Positions 47,601-55,670 of a stretch of DNA of 64,000 nt are shown one piece after another. Source of the DNA: Armatimonadetes bacterium UBA1398. GTDB taxonomy: Bacteria > Armatimonadota > Zipacnadia > UBA1398. The DNA is taken from positions 77,056 through 141,055 of the forward strand of contig DBQI01000025.1 in NCBI GenBank assembly GCA_002305165.1, written 5' to 3'. The notes under the pieces were generated by a model that made no database searches, was not told the origin of the DNA, and worked only from the letters and a program-made list of their open reading frames with translations. The translations under genes were made by a program, and so were the position numbers. The stretch's first letter is position 1; each line of letters opens with the position of its first letter.

Positions 47601-48178
47601 GCGTGACGGGCGTAGCCCGCCAGGGAGAGCCGGGACGCCTCGGGGCGAGGTAGGGCGCGACGGTACAGCTCCGCCTGGGCGCGCTCGGTGGGATCCTCGG
47701 GATCCAGGAGACGCCCCTCCACCCAGGCATCCGCGAGTTCAGGCATATGCTGCTCGTAGTCGAGGAAACTCTCGGAGAGCTGCTGGCTGAGCTGCCAGAC
47801 ACGGCGCCAGTAACGGGGACCCCGCGGGCCGCAGTACTCGAGGAGGGGCTCAAGGTCGACGTCGTCGGGGCCTGCGGTCAGGAGAACCAGAGCGATGAGC
47901 AGCTCCAACTCCGGCCGGTCAATGGGGCGGACCGAGGCGGCCTGGGGGTCGAGGCTCGCAAGGGCGCGCCAGAAGCCGTGGCCCGGGTAGTCGCCGCGGA
48001 GGTTCATCACCACGCCCACCTGTTGGGCGATGCGGCGCTTCAGCCACGCATCGGTCAGGGGATGCGGAACGATGATGTGGATCGGTTGGAGAGGATCGGC
48101 AACCTCCTGTTGGAGGTCTTTGGCGAGCCGATCCGCGAGCGCGCCCAGGTCGCCGCACGTGTATAGGACGCCGCCCAT
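44696..48178 (-). CDS. recC: Exodeoxyribonuclease V gamma subunit RecC
   Basis: A 1160-residue subunit that in E. coli scans for Chi and splits the DNA strands. It begins MGGVLYTCGDLGALADRLAKDL and has the RecC-like IHIIVPHPLTDAWLKRRIAQ. Other features are GHGFWRAL, RLYVFGLSLFSRLQL (as in RecC), and IYLAGFNELAFPGS. The ATG at 48178 has GGGG 6 bases upstream. An in-frame frame continues upstream to 48319 and beyond but lacks a better start. It heads the recC-recB-recD operon. Confidence 0.94.
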   Translation of the reverse strand: MGGVLYTCGDLGALADRLAKDLQQEVADPLQPIHIIVPHPLTDAWLKRRIAQQVGVVMNLRGDYPGHGFWRALASLDPQAASVRPIDRPELELLIALVLLTAGPDDVDLEPLLEYCGPRGPRYWRRVWQLSQQLSESFLDYEQHMPELADAWVEGRLLDPEDPTERAQAELYRRALPRPEASRLSLAGYARHALGRLLPPREPVPRLYVFGLSLFSRLQLSILAAVARHIEVLIYYAPPVPLGPSAWSAHDDAARIIDQWSRTTRATWAQLQERLLDPGLFKHTPLPMACSEAGETSDLRRIQRALTGRHDGGAPAGDGSFRVLSSSSAVREMEAIRDDILQGIEGDASLILDDIAVLVADPEEYAVAARSVFSAASPPIPHNLSGLDPGGSSAYAQAVEALLQMASGHLDRGAVFSLLGNPCFLAAGGFGRADVTTWRSWAESLSVYHSWDASIRGERGFGASDRFTWRQGLRRLRLGQVMDESALDEGAFAEVPPFRDLESGDREAVAAFDRTVEGLLRSVASWSREGLERPAAEWTADLLRLLDTYLAVPPDRPLEESVVAAAREGLLAIAEHLGDAAVGLSLVSDALLARLGTAAAPAGRPLEGVTIARLAMPLCLPPFRVIYLAGFNELAFPGSVPRMPLNLRRTRGRDDIRQLWPPDHHRHLGLEACLRAGDALRISTLGRDLQKDEEHFPSPMLAQLMRLMGWLDADGELPASLSVQVPLHASSRECLDDASPSRTYSSWDQILGWRWRAQREGADLAPPLAQEVRLAAEERLAVRRLDSDLAMPGRERERERVPLGRLSKFLEEPLAEALRRHLRIKEDPSDGAAVEDREPLQAAFPENYNLHVGALSTYVQKRAGEGAAVTLAEIAQQDYLSGARRGRLPEGPIGKVDLDHALSQLKEPGEWAEEYLAGLSKAEYAPRLILGGAQSREVPGVRVPATCLPLEDGRLAELRGSVEHWWFGHNEVHALCITRSQAPRTQIGPKGNLIPVFPRTVFLPFLMASALLVNDDPEARARIEGKVLFVDILPSPGGENTRGIISYGFGPLDRDRTASHLRDLCRDFLDPTCFQLLPFTPIADDHDAWSKVVDGEEASGYRDLILAVIEEDQERQPTRWRMPERVRLLRDLLAFVPDDPLAVLRSRFGPILEALVKEGE

Positions 48179-48422
48179 TGTCACCCCTTCTACTCCCCTG
48201 CCGCCTGGAGGGGCGGCCCTGGTGCGGACGTTTTCACCCGAGACGTCCGAGTACCCTGCGCGTTGCGCCTCCGACAGAGGGCAGCCGGAGCGGGCCTCAG
48301 CCTCCAGAGGCGTCGACACTCGGCTCCCGCCGCGTCCGGTCTCCTGCTTGGAGGGGAGGACCCGTGCCTGCAGCGCGTGGAGCGCGACGCTCTGCTGGTC
48401 GACGCCATGCCCGGCCTCGCGG
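48179..48422. other. Spacer between recC and the B2-like gene
   Basis: A 244-bp gap upstream of recC on the minus strand. No short ORF with precursor-peptide character and ribosome site was found. The recC frame stays open through it without an SD-preceded start, so it is probably leader or promoter sequence. It is a natural place for a cluster promoter. Confidence 0.3.
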
Positions 48423-48845
48423 TCACGGATAGCGGTAGTTGACGGTATACAGCTCGGGACTATCGCCGTAGGGGTGGATCACCTGCCCGTCGCGCTCCAG
48501 CCAGGCATGGGCGAGGATTCCCTTCTTCGGATCGAGCCGTACGCCTACGACGAGCTCCGACGGGCAGCCCGCCTGGCGCAGCAGCCGGTAGAGCACCAGG
48601 GACCGCATGAGGCAGCGCCGTCGTCTGATCGCGAGGAGGCCCAGGTCCGTGGCCGCCGCCAGCTCCTCAGGATCCCACCGCCTGCGCCCGAGGGGTCGGG
48701 TCCACCGCTCCATGAAGGCGGCGAAGTTCATGCGCCTGATGACCAGTCGTGCATGGGTGGCGCATCCCAGAACTCGTAGTAGCAGCGCGAGCTTGCGGGG
48801 TGAGAGGAGCCAACGGGAGTACTTGAGAGCGCGGCGGAGGGCCAT
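48423..48845 (-). CDS. Lasso-peptide B2-like transglutaminase-fold peptidase
   Basis: A 140-residue protein of the transglutaminase-like B2 family, a cysteine peptidase that removes leader peptides in lasso-peptide maturation. The catalytic Cys78 sits in RRRCLMRSLVLYRLL, typical of B2, and His113 in LAHAWLE; Asp119 or Asp128 could complete the triad. The ATG at 48845 shares one base with the TGA of the kinase-like gene (TGATG), so translation is coupled. Two genes upstream is a PqqD-like B1 homologue. No lasso cyclase or precursor is visible in the window, so it may process another peptide. Confidence 0.85.
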   Translation of the reverse strand: MALRRALKYSRWLLSPRKLALLLRVLGCATHARLVIRRMNFAAFMERWTRPLGRRRWDPEELAAATDLGLLAIRRRRCLMRSLVLYRLLRQAGCPSELVVGVRLDPKKGILAHAWLERDGQVIHPYGDSPELYTVNYRYP

Positions 48846-49822
48846 CAAGAGGCGAGGTGGGCCTCCAGGAGGTCCGGAAGCCCCCCGGCGAGGACGTCCT
48901 GGCCGGCATGGAGATCCAGGCACTCACACTGGAGGACGAGCTGCTGGAGGATCGCCAGGTGTTCTTCAGCCTGCCGTCCCGCCGCGAGAACCATGGGACT
49001 GTGTTTGACCATGCGCCGAAGGGCCTCGCCGCGTGTCACTGGGCTCAGCGTGGAGGTGGGGTTCGGCGCTATCTGGGTGAAGATGATGTGGTTGGGATGG
49101 ACGGGCGTGGAGTCATCGGCGGCGCTCAGAAAAGATGGATCCATGGCGTAACGTCCGTCGAGTCGGACGTGCCCCACCCGGTCGTCGAGACCGAAGGCGG
49201 CGCGGGTGACCTCGCCAACGTTGAAGTCCTCGCGCCAGCCTTGCCCCCCGATCCCGCGATCGGTCACCCGAAGGTACAGCAGGTCATCGGTGACATATCC
49301 CCAGTTGCCCAGAGCCATGGCGATGGTTGCGGTGCTCTTCCCGTGGCGCTGGCCGCCGCAGAAGAGGAGGCAATCGTCCCCCTTCGCGACGCAGCCGGCA
49401 TGGAGTTGGTAGAGGCCCAGCTGCCGGAAGAGCTCGATGATCGCCACGATGAGGGTCCGATGGTAGCCTTCGGGGGTGTCGCGCATCGTCTCATCGACCC
49501 ATGCCCTGGCCTCAGTGGATCCCTCGGGGAGCTGGATGACCGCGCCGTCATCCACCAGCCAGAGGTTTCCGTCGAGGGAGTAGCCCTCGGTGCCGAAGTG
49601 CAGGAAACGCTGCTCGGCGTCGCGCCGGACCGACTCGAAGAGCTCGGGCTCCTCCGGGTGGGAGGTGACCAGGATGCTCGCCGTGGGGCCGGAGAAACCG
49701 ACAGGGCGCGCAAGCATGGGCCCCAGCACGGGCTGAAGCCCGTCTACCAGCCATGATTGGTCTGCCCGGAGATCCAGGCCCACATCGTGGAAGCGGTACC
49801 GTGCCGAATAGGGCGCGTTCAT
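48845..49822 (-). CDS. HPr kinase-like P-loop protein of RiPP-type cluster
   Basis: A 325-residue protein with a P-loop LLFCGGQRHGKSTATIAMA (GKS at 161-163) and downstream VTDDLLYL (Asp179-Asp180), the layout of HPr kinase/phosphorylase-like PEPCK-fold kinases often found beside PqqD and B2 proteins. In lasso-peptide clusters such kinases can phosphorylate peptides, but the substrate here is unknown. The N-terminal ~130 residues are a separate region. Its ATG at 49822 overlaps the PqqD TGA by one base (TGATG), and its stop overlaps the B2 start, giving a coupled triad. Confidence 0.85.
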   Translation of the reverse strand: MNAPYSARYRFHDVGLDLRADQSWLVDGLQPVLGPMLARPVGFSGPTASILVTSHPEEPELFESVRRDAEQRFLHFGTEGYSLDGNLWLVDDGAVIQLPEGSTEARAWVDETMRDTPEGYHRTLIVAIIELFRQLGLYQLHAGCVAKGDDCLLFCGGQRHGKSTATIAMALGNWGYVTDDLLYLRVTDRGIGGQGWREDFNVGEVTRAAFGLDDRVGHVRLDGRYAMDPSFLSAADDSTPVHPNHIIFTQIAPNPTSTLSPVTRGEALRRMVKHSPMVLAAGRQAEEHLAILQQLVLQCECLDLHAGQDVLAGGLPDLLEAHLAS

Positions 49823-50133
49823 CAGTCCTCTGTCGGCTCAGGCTCGGGCGTGGATGGCGTCACGAGGCCCTCGGCTAACAGCTCCTCACATAGGCTGATG
49901 ACGGCTTCGCGCGCGTCATCGCCCTCGACATCGTACTCGGCGGACAGATTGGCCGCGATGTCCCCCACACTGGCGCCCACCTGCATCATCTGCCAGACGC
50001 GCAGGCCCGTCTCGTTGAGACCGTAGTACTTACGCGTGCCCAGATGCAGGAGAACCGCCTCGTCCTCCATCGCCGTGAATACCACATCGGCGGCCCCGCT
50101 CAGACGGGTCGTTTCCGTCACAGATGCTCCCAT
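49822..50133 (-). CDS. PqqD family protein (RiPP recognition element)
   Basis: A 103-residue PqqD-type winged-helix RRE domain. The core LLHLGTRKYYGLNETGLRVWQMM followed by helix and strand pattern (VGDIAANLSAEYDVEGDDAREAV) is diagnostic. RREs bind leader peptides and present them to tailoring enzymes; in lasso biosynthesis this is the B1 protein for B2. It starts 91 bp after galK on the same strand and is coupled to the kinase-like gene. The partner peptide is not identified. Confidence 0.9.
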   Translation of the reverse strand: MGASVTETTRLSGAADVVFTAMEDEAVLLHLGTRKYYGLNETGLRVWQMMQVGASVGDIAANLSAEYDVEGDDAREAVISLCEELLAEGLVTPSTPEPEPTED

Positions 50134-50224
50134 GCCCTTGGCCCCTTAGTGATGGCAGCCCAGACACCCTCGCTGCCATCGCGCTTATCCCTTACGACGC
50201 TATCCGACGCTTCGGACCCGTCAC

Positions 50225-51415
50225 TCACTCTAGCCACCGCAGTCCATCGGATGGCTTCGAGACGACGGAGAAGCACGCGCCCGCGTACTTCGGCACCGCC
50301 CGCTGGTACTCGGCTACCGCCCACGCACCCGCCTCCTCCGCTCCGGCTGGGTCGCAGATGCCGGCTGCGAACCCCCCAAAACCACCGCCACAGAACCTCG
50401 CCCCATAGACGCCTGGGGCGTGGTTCAGTATCCGTCCCAGGATCTGCTGCTCTTCGTTGCCCGTCTCGTAGTTGCCGATACTGCTCTCCAGAGACTGGCG
50501 GGCGCACTCTCCGAAGGCCTGGAGGTCCCTCGCGCGCCAAGCAGTAATGGCTCTCTCTACTCTTTCGGTCTCCGTCAGGAAATGCCTTGCTCTCCCGCGG
50601 TAGGGATGGGGCAGTTTCTCGAGTTCAGCCGCCAGTAGGTCCCGGGGTAGGTCGCCGAGGGCATGGATCTCCTCCCGCGGGGCGAAGCCCGTTCGCTCGG
50701 CGAGAAGCTTGGCGGCCTCACGACACTCATCGGTGCGGCTGTTGAAGCCGGTTGCCGCCAGTCGGCGGGGGATGCCCGAGTAGACGGCCACGATCGCCAC
50801 ATCGGGCCCGGGCTCCACGGTGACCTCGTTCGTCGCGCAGTCGAGGGTGACCATGTGTCCGGCCTTGGCGTTGACGATGATCGTTGGGTCAAGCAGCCCA
50901 CAGTTGACGCCCACGTACTCGTTCTCCACGCGCATCGCCGCCTCGGCGAGGGCGGGACGCTCCCACACCCTGCCGTTCACGTCGGCCAGGGCGCTGAGGA
51001 GGGCGAGGGAGAAGGCCGCGGACGAGCTCAGGCCCCCCGACGGGAGGCTCCCGGCCTCCACGCCATCGAAGCCCCGCTGCCGGTGCCCGAAGATCCGGGC
51101 CGCTCCTAGGAGGAAGAGCGACCAGTCGTGGCTGTCGCCCGCTCGCGAGACCGCGTCATCGGGGTGGAGGTGGGCGATGCTCGCATCGGTGGCGTCCCGG
51201 AGCCGCATGTTGGGCTCGGCCGTCGGCTTGTAGCCGAGGACGATGCCATGGTCGAGGGCGAAGCCGGTGACTTTGCCCCCCTGATGGTCGACGTGGGCGC
51301 CCACGAGGCAGGCACGGTAGGGCGAGAGCAGAACGCGCCCCAGTCGCCGGTAGTGGGCTACGATGTTGCGCTGCTCGGGCGCATAGACGAAGCTGTCTTG
51401 GGTTGCTGTTGTCAT
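50225..51415 (-). CDS. galK: Galactokinase
   Basis: A 396-residue GHMP kinase phosphorylating galactose at C1 (Leloir pathway). Motifs: N-terminal SPYRACLVGAHVDHQGGKV (galactokinase signature), ATP-binding GSLPSGGLSSSAAF, and C-terminal ARFCGGGFGGFAAG. The start at 51415 has AGGA ~12 bases upstream; longer in-frame starts add nothing conserved. It is transcribed toward the PqqD-HPrK-B2 triad 91 bp downstream, and may share a transcript. No galT or galE is in the window. It matches the two alpha-galactosidases. Confidence 0.92.
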   Translation of the reverse strand: MTTATQDSFVYAPEQRNIVAHYRRLGRVLLSPYRACLVGAHVDHQGGKVTGFALDHGIVLGYKPTAEPNMRLRDATDASIAHLHPDDAVSRAGDSHDWSLFLLGAARIFGHRQRGFDGVEAGSLPSGGLSSSAAFSLALLSALADVNGRVWERPALAEAAMRVENEYVGVNCGLLDPTIIVNAKAGHMVTLDCATNEVTVEPGPDVAIVAVYSGIPRRLAATGFNSRTDECREAAKLLAERTGFAPREEIHALGDLPRDLLAAELEKLPHPYRGRARHFLTETERVERAITAWRARDLQAFGECARQSLESSIGNYETGNEEQQILGRILNHAPGVYGARFCGGGFGGFAAGICDPAGAEEAGAWAVAEYQRAVPKYAGACFSVVSKPSDGLRWLE

Positions 51416-51672
51416 GGTGGATATCAGTTCCTGTGGGGTAGTTCGCACTATCGGGCCAAAGGCCTCTCACGGACGGCGCCGTTCTGCGGACTCCCCGATC
51501 ATACCCGAGTGATGCGCAGCAGGGTCTTCAGAATCACTGCGAGGTCACTCAGCACCGTCGCGCGCGCCGTAGCGGGCGGAAGCACTGCCGTCCGCTCTAC
51601 GCGGCGAGGGGACTGGGGTGGCAGGGACACGTGCCGCGGTCGCGGAACCATCGCCCACTCAAGGAGGCACCG
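51416..51672. promoter_or_regulatory. Divergent region between galK and SMP-30 gene
   Basis: A 257-bp gap between divergent starts must contain promoters for both directions. No clear -35/-10 pair, operator repeat or hairpin was recognised. An AAGGAGG ribosome site for the SMP-30 gene lies at 51661-51667. Confidence 0.3.
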
Positions 51673-52566
51673 ATGCAGACCGCGACCCTCACCGCCGCTC
51701 TTCCGTTCGTCGTCCTCGGCTCCGCATGGGCTCAGGGAAGCCCCGTTGCCGAGGGGGCCGTGCCCGAGGTGGCCGCCTCGGGATTCGCCTTCACCGAGGG
51801 GCCGGCGTGCGACGCCGATGGCGCTGTCGCCTTCACCGATCAGCCCAACGACCGGATCCTGCGCTGGACGGCGGAGGATGGCGTCACGGTGCTGCTCGAA
51901 CCCTCGGGCCGAAGCAATGGCCTGTGCTACGACGACGAGGGGAACCTTTGGGCCTGCGCCGACGAGCGTAACGAGATATGGATCATCCGGCCCGACGGCT
52001 CCCACAGCGTCGTCATCAGCGGCTATGGCGGGAAGTTGCTCAACGGTCCGAACGATGTCTGGCTCGCGCCCGAGGGCGGCACTTACTTCACCGACCCCTA
52101 CTATGAGCGCGACTACTGGGACCGAGGTCCTATGGAGCAGGAGACCCAGGGCGTCTATTGGCTCCCGCCGGGCGAGAGGGAGCCCGTGCTCGCTGATGGG
52201 GACTTGGTGCAGTCCAACGGCATCATCGGCGCCCCTGACGGGCGGACGCTCTACGTCGCGGACATCGGCGCGGGCCGGACCTATGCGTACGACATCGGCG
52301 TGGACGGCGCCCTGGTGAACAAGCGGCTGTTCTGCGAGATGGGCTCCGACGGGATGACCGTCGACGATGAGGGCAACGTCTACCTGACGGGCAAGGGGGT
52401 CACTGCATTCAACCGCGATGGGGAACAGGTCGCGCACATAGCGATCCCCGAGCCGTGGACCGCGAACGTCTGCTTCGGCGGCCCCGATCGACGGACGCTG
52501 TTCATCACAGCGGGCGAGCGGGTGTATACCCTCGCGATGCGGACCCGAGGGGTTGGGAGCCAGTGA
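51673..52566 (+). CDS. Secreted SMP-30/gluconolactonase-like protein
   Basis: A 297-residue exported protein with signal peptide (MQTATLTAALPFVVLGSAWA) and an SMP-30/gluconolactonase propeller. Landmarks are FTEGPACDADG, FTDQPNDRILRW, RSNGLCYDDEGNLWACAD, NGPNDVWLAPEGGTYFTDPYY, QSNGIIGAPDGRTLYVADIG, and DGMTVDDEGNVYLTG, which supply the metal ligands (Glu, Asn, Asp). Family members hydrolyse sugar lactones. The ATG at 51673 has AAGGAGG 5 bases upstream. Confidence 0.92.
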   Translation: MQTATLTAALPFVVLGSAWAQGSPVAEGAVPEVAASGFAFTEGPACDADGAVAFTDQPNDRILRWTAEDGVTVLLEPSGRSNGLCYDDEGNLWACADERNEIWIIRPDGSHSVVISGYGGKLLNGPNDVWLAPEGGTYFTDPYYERDYWDRGPMEQETQGVYWLPPGEREPVLADGDLVQSNGIIGAPDGRTLYVADIGAGRTYAYDIGVDGALVNKRLFCEMGSDGMTVDDEGNVYLTGKGVTAFNRDGEQVAHIAIPEPWTANVCFGGPDRRTLFITAGERVYTLAMRTRGVGSQ

Positions 52567-52716
52567 GGGCTGGGGTGGGTGGTGGGTGGCTGGCAGGCAT
52601 ACGAGCGAGAAATGAGGCGCGAAGGGAGCGGGGCGACGGGAGGGGTGTGCGGGATGGTAGTATCATGCCAAGTGCGGGGGTGCGATCCCTCGCCGTCCGA
52701 GGGAGGATGACTGGAC

Positions 52717-52968
52717 ATGGCGAGGCTCACCATGGAGCTGCCTCCAGAGGTCTTCTCGGCCATCAGGCGTGGCCCCGAGGAGTTCCTCCGCGAGATGCGC
52801 TTGGCGGCAGCCGTGAAGTGGTACGAGTTGGGCGAGATCTCCCAGGAGAAGGCGGCGGCGGTCGCTGGCTTGAGGCGGGCGGAGTTCATCGACGCTCTGG
52901 GCCGCTACCGTGTCTCACCTTTCCAGTACACCGGGGAGGATATCGCGCGGGAATTGGGCGATGGGTGA
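52717..52968 (+). CDS. UPF0175 family antitoxin
   Basis: An 83-residue protein matching UPF0175, which has been proposed as antitoxins: EEFLREMRLAAAVKWYELGEISQEKAAAVAGLRRAEFIDALGRY shows the conserved helix-turn-helix-like pattern (AVKLYELGxISxGKAAELAG). Its stop overlaps the start of the next gene by 8 bases. The combination with a DUF3368/PIN protein is a common type II toxin-antitoxin organisation. Confidence 0.88.
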   Translation: MARLTMELPPEVFSAIRRGPEEFLREMRLAAAVKWYELGEISQEKAAAVAGLRRAEFIDALGRYRVSPFQYTGEDIARELGDG

Positions 52969-53443
52969 GCACTGGATCGTCAACGCATCGCCTCTGATCG
53001 TGCTCGCTAAGGTAGGCATGGCCGAGTTCCTGATCGCTATGCCCGACTCATTGGTGACGTCGCAGGTTGTCGCCGATGAGATCCTGCGTGGGCCTGCCGA
53101 GGACCCCGCTGCACGGTTGGTGGCCTCGGGAGCGATAGCCATAGTGGATGCCCCGCCGCCACCCGCGTTCCTCGTAGGCTGGGATCTCGGACCCGGAGAA
53201 ACTTCCGTGCTCGCCCTGGCCTCCATGGAGCCCAGCCGCATCGCTGTGGTCGACGATGCGGCCGCCCGTCGGTGCGCGAACTCCCTCGGCGTCCCCACAC
53301 GAGGCACCCTCAGTGTGTTGGTTCAGGCGAAGCGCTCCGGTCTGCTGGCGGAGATTGCTCCTGTACTCTCGCGGGTTCGGGCAGCCGGCCTGTATCTGTC
53401 CGATCGGCTCGTCAAAGAAGTGCTCGAACAGGCGCGGGAGTAG
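52961..53443 (+). CDS. PIN-like toxin (DUF3368 family)
   Basis: A 160-residue PIN-fold protein. The N-terminus IVNASPLIVLAKVG carries the first acidic/asparagine site of the DUF3368 family (N replacing D in the usual DTS/SNASPL motif), GPGETSVLALA carries Glu, and AVVDDAAARRCAN carries the Asp pair. RNase activity is the usual role in such pairs. It starts at an ATG overlapping the antitoxin stop by 8 bases. It is followed by a degraded IS630 element, which may mark a mobile neighbourhood. Confidence 0.85.
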   Translation: MGEHWIVNASPLIVLAKVGMAEFLIAMPDSLVTSQVVADEILRGPAEDPAARLVASGAIAIVDAPPPPAFLVGWDLGPGETSVLALASMEPSRIAVVDDAAARRCANSLGVPTRGTLSVLVQAKRSGLLAEIAPVLSRVRAAGLYLSDRLVKEVLEQARE

Positions 53444-53545
53444 GGCGCTGGCGAACAGCGGGCCGGACAGGCGGGACGCCTGGTGTGCTGGCCCAGGCGC
53501 ACGAGGTATCCTTCGCCCGCATCTCGGGCACCTCTTTCCTTGCGC

Positions 53546-54002
53546 CGGCTGGAGGTTCGCCCACATCTGCTCCACGGGGTTGAGCCCGGGCGCGTAGGGC
53601 GGCAGGGACTCGACCCGGAGCCAATGTGTATGGTCGGTGATGTACGCACACACCAGCTTGCTGCGATGGGCGGCGAGGCGATCCCAGATCACCGACACCC
53701 GCTTCCAGTTCATGTGATCGGTGATGACGGGGGTGCATCCTCGAGGCGCCCAGGTGGAGCGGACCGACGGCTTCTGGGAGAACCCACTCTCGTCCACGAA
53801 CACCACGGTCCCGCCGCGTCTCAGAGCCCCCCTTTTGTCCGAGGCTAATCCTCGCGAACCCATTGGCCGACGACACGCTGACCCAAAGTCGGCCAGCGAC
53901 CTCGGTCGGATCAAGGCCCTCCTCGAATAGCGCCCCCGCCCGAAGACGCTGCTTCTCCAACTCCGACTGGCTCGATGGCTCCCGTGCCTCTGCTTGTCCC
54001 AT
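53546..54002 (-). pseudogene. Degraded IS630-type transposase remnant
   Basis: Two frames together give a gutted IS630 transposase. The N-terminal frame from 54002 (MGQAEAREPSSQSELEKQRLRAGALFEEGLDPTEVAGRL) is an HTH. A second frame (from 53812) contains the DDE core: VVFVDESGFSQKPSVRSTW, then HMNWKRVSVIWDRLAAHRSK, then LPPYAPGLNPVEQMWANL. Compared with intact IS630 proteins, about 100 residues between the HTH and DESGF and about 45 residues between NWKR and IWDR are missing, and frames shift at least once. No terminal inverted repeat was identified, so IS ends are unknown. Confidence 0.75.
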
Positions 54003-54074
54003 GAACACTATTGCGAACCAGATCACCATTTCCCCTTTTTGCTCGCCATCTCATTTGAGAAGGACTCATTAGGG

Positions 54075-55670
54075 CTACGGCGCCACTACCAGCACTCGCT
54101 TCCCGCCCCGCCGCACGATGCGCACCGCCGAGAAGTCGGTCTCGTCGAGGGCCCAAGGGATGAGTAGCTGAGGGGACCCATCCCTCGCGCGGACGATGCT
54201 GCCCTCGAGTCGCCACCAGATCTCGCGGCCGTCGGTGGTTCGCCCGATCGGTTCGGTGTCACCCTCGCCTATCTCCGTTTCGTGCTCGCTGATCCACTCC
54301 ACGTCGCCTGGCTTCCGGATGCGCATGACGGTGGTGTCCGGCTCCAGGAGTTCCTGAGGGGAGCGCGCGAGCATCTCGTCGAACTCTCTCTGGCTAAGCT
54401 CGGTGTACGCCAACTCGCCTCGTCCACGCCCTTTGTGCATCCACATCCCCAGGTACTCTTGCGGGGCGTCGGGCACGTACGACGGGCCGCCGCCATCCAT
54501 CGCGCACTCGCGCATGGGAACCTCCAACAGGGGCCCTACGCGGATCTCAAGCACGTTGCGCGGATCGCTGTCGGCGTAGACCTGGATCGACTGCTCTACC
54601 GTCTGTCGGTCGGGTGCGTAGACGGTGACCGTCGCCCGCCCTGCCTGGGCCTCCCGGGTGATCCAGAGCCCGCCATCCGTCGCGTGGCGGTCCGTTGTAT
54701 ACCCGCATACATTCACGCTAGCCTCCGAGAGGTCGAAGCCCGGATCATCCTTAGGAGGCAGCAGGCGAACCCGGACGGTCGACAGCCGTTCTGGGCAGAA
54801 GGGCAGGAAGGCCAGGATCCGCACCGTGCCTACGGCTCCAGAGGGCAGCTCCAGGGCTTGCTGGACGAGGCTTACCACCCGCACGCAGTCACTCAGCCGG
54901 TCGTCGGGAAGCGGGGCGATACCGCCCCTGTTTTGGACAATGGCTGCCATGGGGAGGAGCGCCACCACCTCGTCCCACGAGACGGCATCCATCGTTCCCG
55001 CCAGGGTTCTCAGCTCCGAACTCCTGCGGGTCTCCTGAAGCGTTCCATCCGGCATCAGAACCCTATCGCCTACCCATGCGTAGGTGACGCACTCACGGAA
55101 TGGCCCGGCGGGGCCGCTGTCTGCGCTCTGGTCGAGGAGCAGGGCGTCTGACTCCGTCGTCGCGGTCGCGGCGGGGTCTACGGCGGGCGCCGACTCCGTC
55201 GTACTCAGGGCACCGTTGAGCGCGGGAAGGTCGTAGAGCGCGCGGTACAGCTCGGGGTCCTCGATGACCGGCGGGGCTGGCGGCTCCTGGGGTAGCCGGA
55301 TCTCGAGCGCGTACGGTACGGATATCCCCCGGTCGGGATCCGAGGGCAGCACCACGAAGCCCGGAGGCGACTCGGCCCGCGAGTCGATCACGCTCACGAG
55401 AGTGCTCCCGCTGGGCAGCGCGAGCACATCCACCCAGGCTGGGTACAGTGGGTGCCCGTCCGTTCGCACAACGCGAACCTGGGTGACCCGCCCCCCGAGT
55501 TCGATGTGGATCGTCCCATCGTGCTGGGTCATCCCACGGGCGCGCATAAGCCCCACCGCGCCTGGGACGCTTGTCACGGTTGGCGGAAGGGGCACGGGCG
55601 GAGGAGGCGCGGGCTTCGAGCATCCGAGGCCGAGCATGCAGAGAAGGAGTAGCGGCGCATACCGGATCAT
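54075..55670 (-). CDS. Large outer-surface lipoprotein, function unknown
   Basis: A 531-residue lipoprotein with a textbook signal and lipobox (MIRYAPLLLLCMLGLGC, Cys17), so a substrate of the Lgt/LspA pair in this window. An AAGGGAG site lies 6 bases upstream of the ATG. The rest is soluble with beta-strand-rich regions, including VRVVRTDGHPLYPAWVDVLALPSG, an acidic linker at residues ~160-180, and a C-terminal domain with a DGREIWWRLEGSIVRARDGS strand pattern. No family recognised. Cysteines (about 195, 262, 293, 325) could form disulfides. Confidence 0.75.
   Translation of the reverse strand: MIRYAPLLLLCMLGLGCSKPAPPPPVPLPPTVTSVPGAVGLMRARGMTQHDGTIHIELGGRVTQVRVVRTDGHPLYPAWVDVLALPSGSTLVSVIDSRAESPPGFVVLPSDPDRGISVPYALEIRLPQEPPAPPVIEDPELYRALYDLPALNGALSTTESAPAVDPAATATTESDALLLDQSADSGPAGPFRECVTYAWVGDRVLMPDGTLQETRRSSELRTLAGTMDAVSWDEVVALLPMAAIVQNRGGIAPLPDDRLSDCVRVVSLVQQALELPSGAVGTVRILAFLPFCPERLSTVRVRLLPPKDDPGFDLSEASVNVCGYTTDRHATDGGLWITREAQAGRATVTVYAPDRQTVEQSIQVYADSDPRNVLEIRVGPLLEVPMRECAMDGGGPSYVPDAPQEYLGMWMHKGRGRGELAYTELSQREFDEMLARSPQELLEPDTTVMRIRKPGDVEWISEHETEIGEGDTEPIGRTTDGREIWWRLEGSIVRARDGSPQLLIPWALDETDFSAVRIVRRGGKRVLVVAP

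Noticed and set aside
48179..48422. Lasso precursor peptide or an N-terminal extension of recC
   Set aside because: No short ORF with a ribosome site and precursor-like composition; the recC ATG at 48178 has its own SD.
53048..53545. Continuation of the transposase frame to 53048
   Set aside because: Beyond the DDE core the sequence no longer resembles IS630 and is antisense to the PIN-like toxin gene.
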